Shown in pieces: positions 63,335 through 64,000 of a stretch of 64,000 nucleotides of DNA (its first letter is position 1; every line of letters starts with the position of its first letter). Under the pieces are notes generated by a model. The model had not been told where the DNA came from. It ran no database searches and saw nothing but the letters and a program-made list of their open reading frames with translations. The position numbers and the translations under genes are program-made. Origin of the DNA: Dinoroseobacter sp039192165 (GTDB lineage: Bacteria; Pseudomonadota; Alphaproteobacteria; Rhodobacterales; Rhodobacteraceae); assembly GCA_039192165.1 (NCBI GenBank), contig JBCCXD010000003.1, positions 1 through 64,000 of the forward strand, written 5' to 3'.

Positions 63335-64000
63335 TTAGCCGCTAAAACGTGCCTGCAGTTCTTTGCGAAGTACCTTTCCCGCGGCGTTCTTTGGCAATTC
63401 GTTCAGAAAGTGTATCTCCTTCGGGCATTTGTACGCCGCCAGCTCGCGCTTCAGTTCAGCGATGAGATGCCTGTCGGTCACCTCTGCGCCCGGTTTCAGA
63501 ACAACGGCAGCAACCACCTTCTCCACCCAACGTGGATCCGGCACGCCGAAGACCGATGCCGCTGCAATATCTTGTAGGCGAGAGAGATGTTCTTCGACTT
63601 CGGTGGGGTACACGTTCTCACCGCCGGTGACGATCATGTCGTTTTTGCGGTCGACGATATAGACAAAGCCGTTTTCATCCAGAAAACCCAGATCTCCGGT
63701 CTTTAGCCAGCCCTCAATGATCGCGGCCTGTGAGGCGGCAGGGTCTTCCCAATAGCCGTCCATCATGCCGGGGCTTCTGATTTCGATCTCACCGATCTCG
63801 CCGCGGATGCATGCCTTGTCGTTGGCGACTACTCTGACCGCGCGCTCGGCCACCGCTTTGCCGCAGGACAAAAGGATTTCATGGTCGTTTCCATGGCTTG
63901 CTGCGATGTGGTCGGCCGGCGAAAGTGCCGTGACCATCCCGCTTTCCGTGGCGCCGTACGATTGGACGAACTTGCAGTTCGGAAGCGCATCCAGCGCTCG
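63335..64000 (-). CDS. AMP-forming acyl-CoA ligase (5' end missing)
   Basis: The frame is open to the right edge; about 222 C-terminal residues are present, not starting at the internal ATG 63937. Motifs: QSYGATESG (A5), GYWEDPAASQAAIIEGWLKT GDLGFLDENGFVYIVDRKND MIVTGGENVYPTEVE (A7-A8), and the A10 lysine region LPKNAAGKVLRKEL. It activates a carboxylic acid to its CoA thioester. Context does not reveal the acid. Confidence 0.92.
   Translation of the reverse strand, partial: RALDALPNCKFVQSYGATESGMVTALSPADHIAASHGNDHEILLSCGKAVAERAVRVVANDKACIRGEIGEIEIRSPGMMDGYWEDPAASQAAIIEGWLKTGDLGFLDENGFVYIVDRKNDMIVTGGENVYPTEVEEHLSRLQDIAAASVFGVPDPRWVEKVVAAVVLKPGAEVTDRHLIAELKRELAAYKCPKEIHFLNELPKNAAGKVLRKELQARFSG

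Noticed and set aside
1..64000. CRISPR array, tRNA, rRNA, prophage or integron
   Set aside because: No regular spacer repeats, no cloverleaf-like sequence, no rRNA and no phage structural gene was recognised.

Overview
The window looks like chromosomal DNA of an alphaproteobacterium, most likely a marine Rhodobacterales (Roseobacter-type) organism. The support is gene content and style: a plsC-cdsA-CDP-alcohol phosphotransferase set of roseobacterial type, several LysR and GNAT genes, ATGA-type gene overlaps, a Type I secretion locus with an extremely long adhesin, and ABC transporters of the peptide/nickel/oligosaccharide family. This is inference from protein families; no 16S gene or other phylogenetic marker is present. 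No tRNA, rRNA, CRISPR array or intact insertion sequence was seen.

Left part (1-27 kb): a truncated AhpD/CMD-like protein with a calcium-binding tail, a porin-like barrel, a secreted alpha/beta hydrolase, a frameshifted GNAT pseudogene, a winged-helix/TPR regulator, a GNAT enzyme and a 4-OT-type tautomerase. Then come a LysR/EamA/Nudix unit, a four-gene phospholipid operon, a LysR regulator between a DUF5519 gene and an orphan ABC substrate-binding protein, a sterol desaturase/PanB-like pair with its own LysR, and a GbsR-led operon (DUF4166, DCC oxidoreductase, saccharopine-dehydrogenase-like reductase). A 7-TM plus ABA4-like membrane pair, a barrel protein, a secreted SDR and a TetR regulator with a clear operator dyad follow.

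Middle (27.6-45 kb): a Type I secretion locus. An OmpA-like protein, a TolC-type outer-membrane factor, a LapB-type ABC exporter and an HlyD fusion protein lead into a tail-to-tail 11.3-kb gene for a 3,752-residue repeat adhesin, which is the obvious cargo.

Right part (45-64 kb): a TAT-exported CpdB-type nucleotidase is followed by a compact, previously unlabelled RiPP locus. It has a lasso-type precursor, a fused RRE-protease (B) and an asparagine-synthetase-like cyclase (C), with the B start nested inside the precursor core. Next to it is a 50-residue, 14-cysteine metallothionein-like gene. Then comes an eight-gene catabolic operon under a divergent AraC regulator: phytanoyl-CoA dioxygenase, MBL-fold protein, substrate-binding protein, two permeases, a small periplasmic protein, a double ATPase and a GH38 alpha-mannosidase. 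It probably imports and degrades an unidentified alpha-mannoside. The window ends with an IS3-family transposase remnant and the 3' part of an acyl-CoA ligase.

The best candidates for new biology are the lasso-type locus (49.8-47.4 kb), the metallothionein-like ORF beside it, and the mannosidase/dioxygenase/ABC operon.
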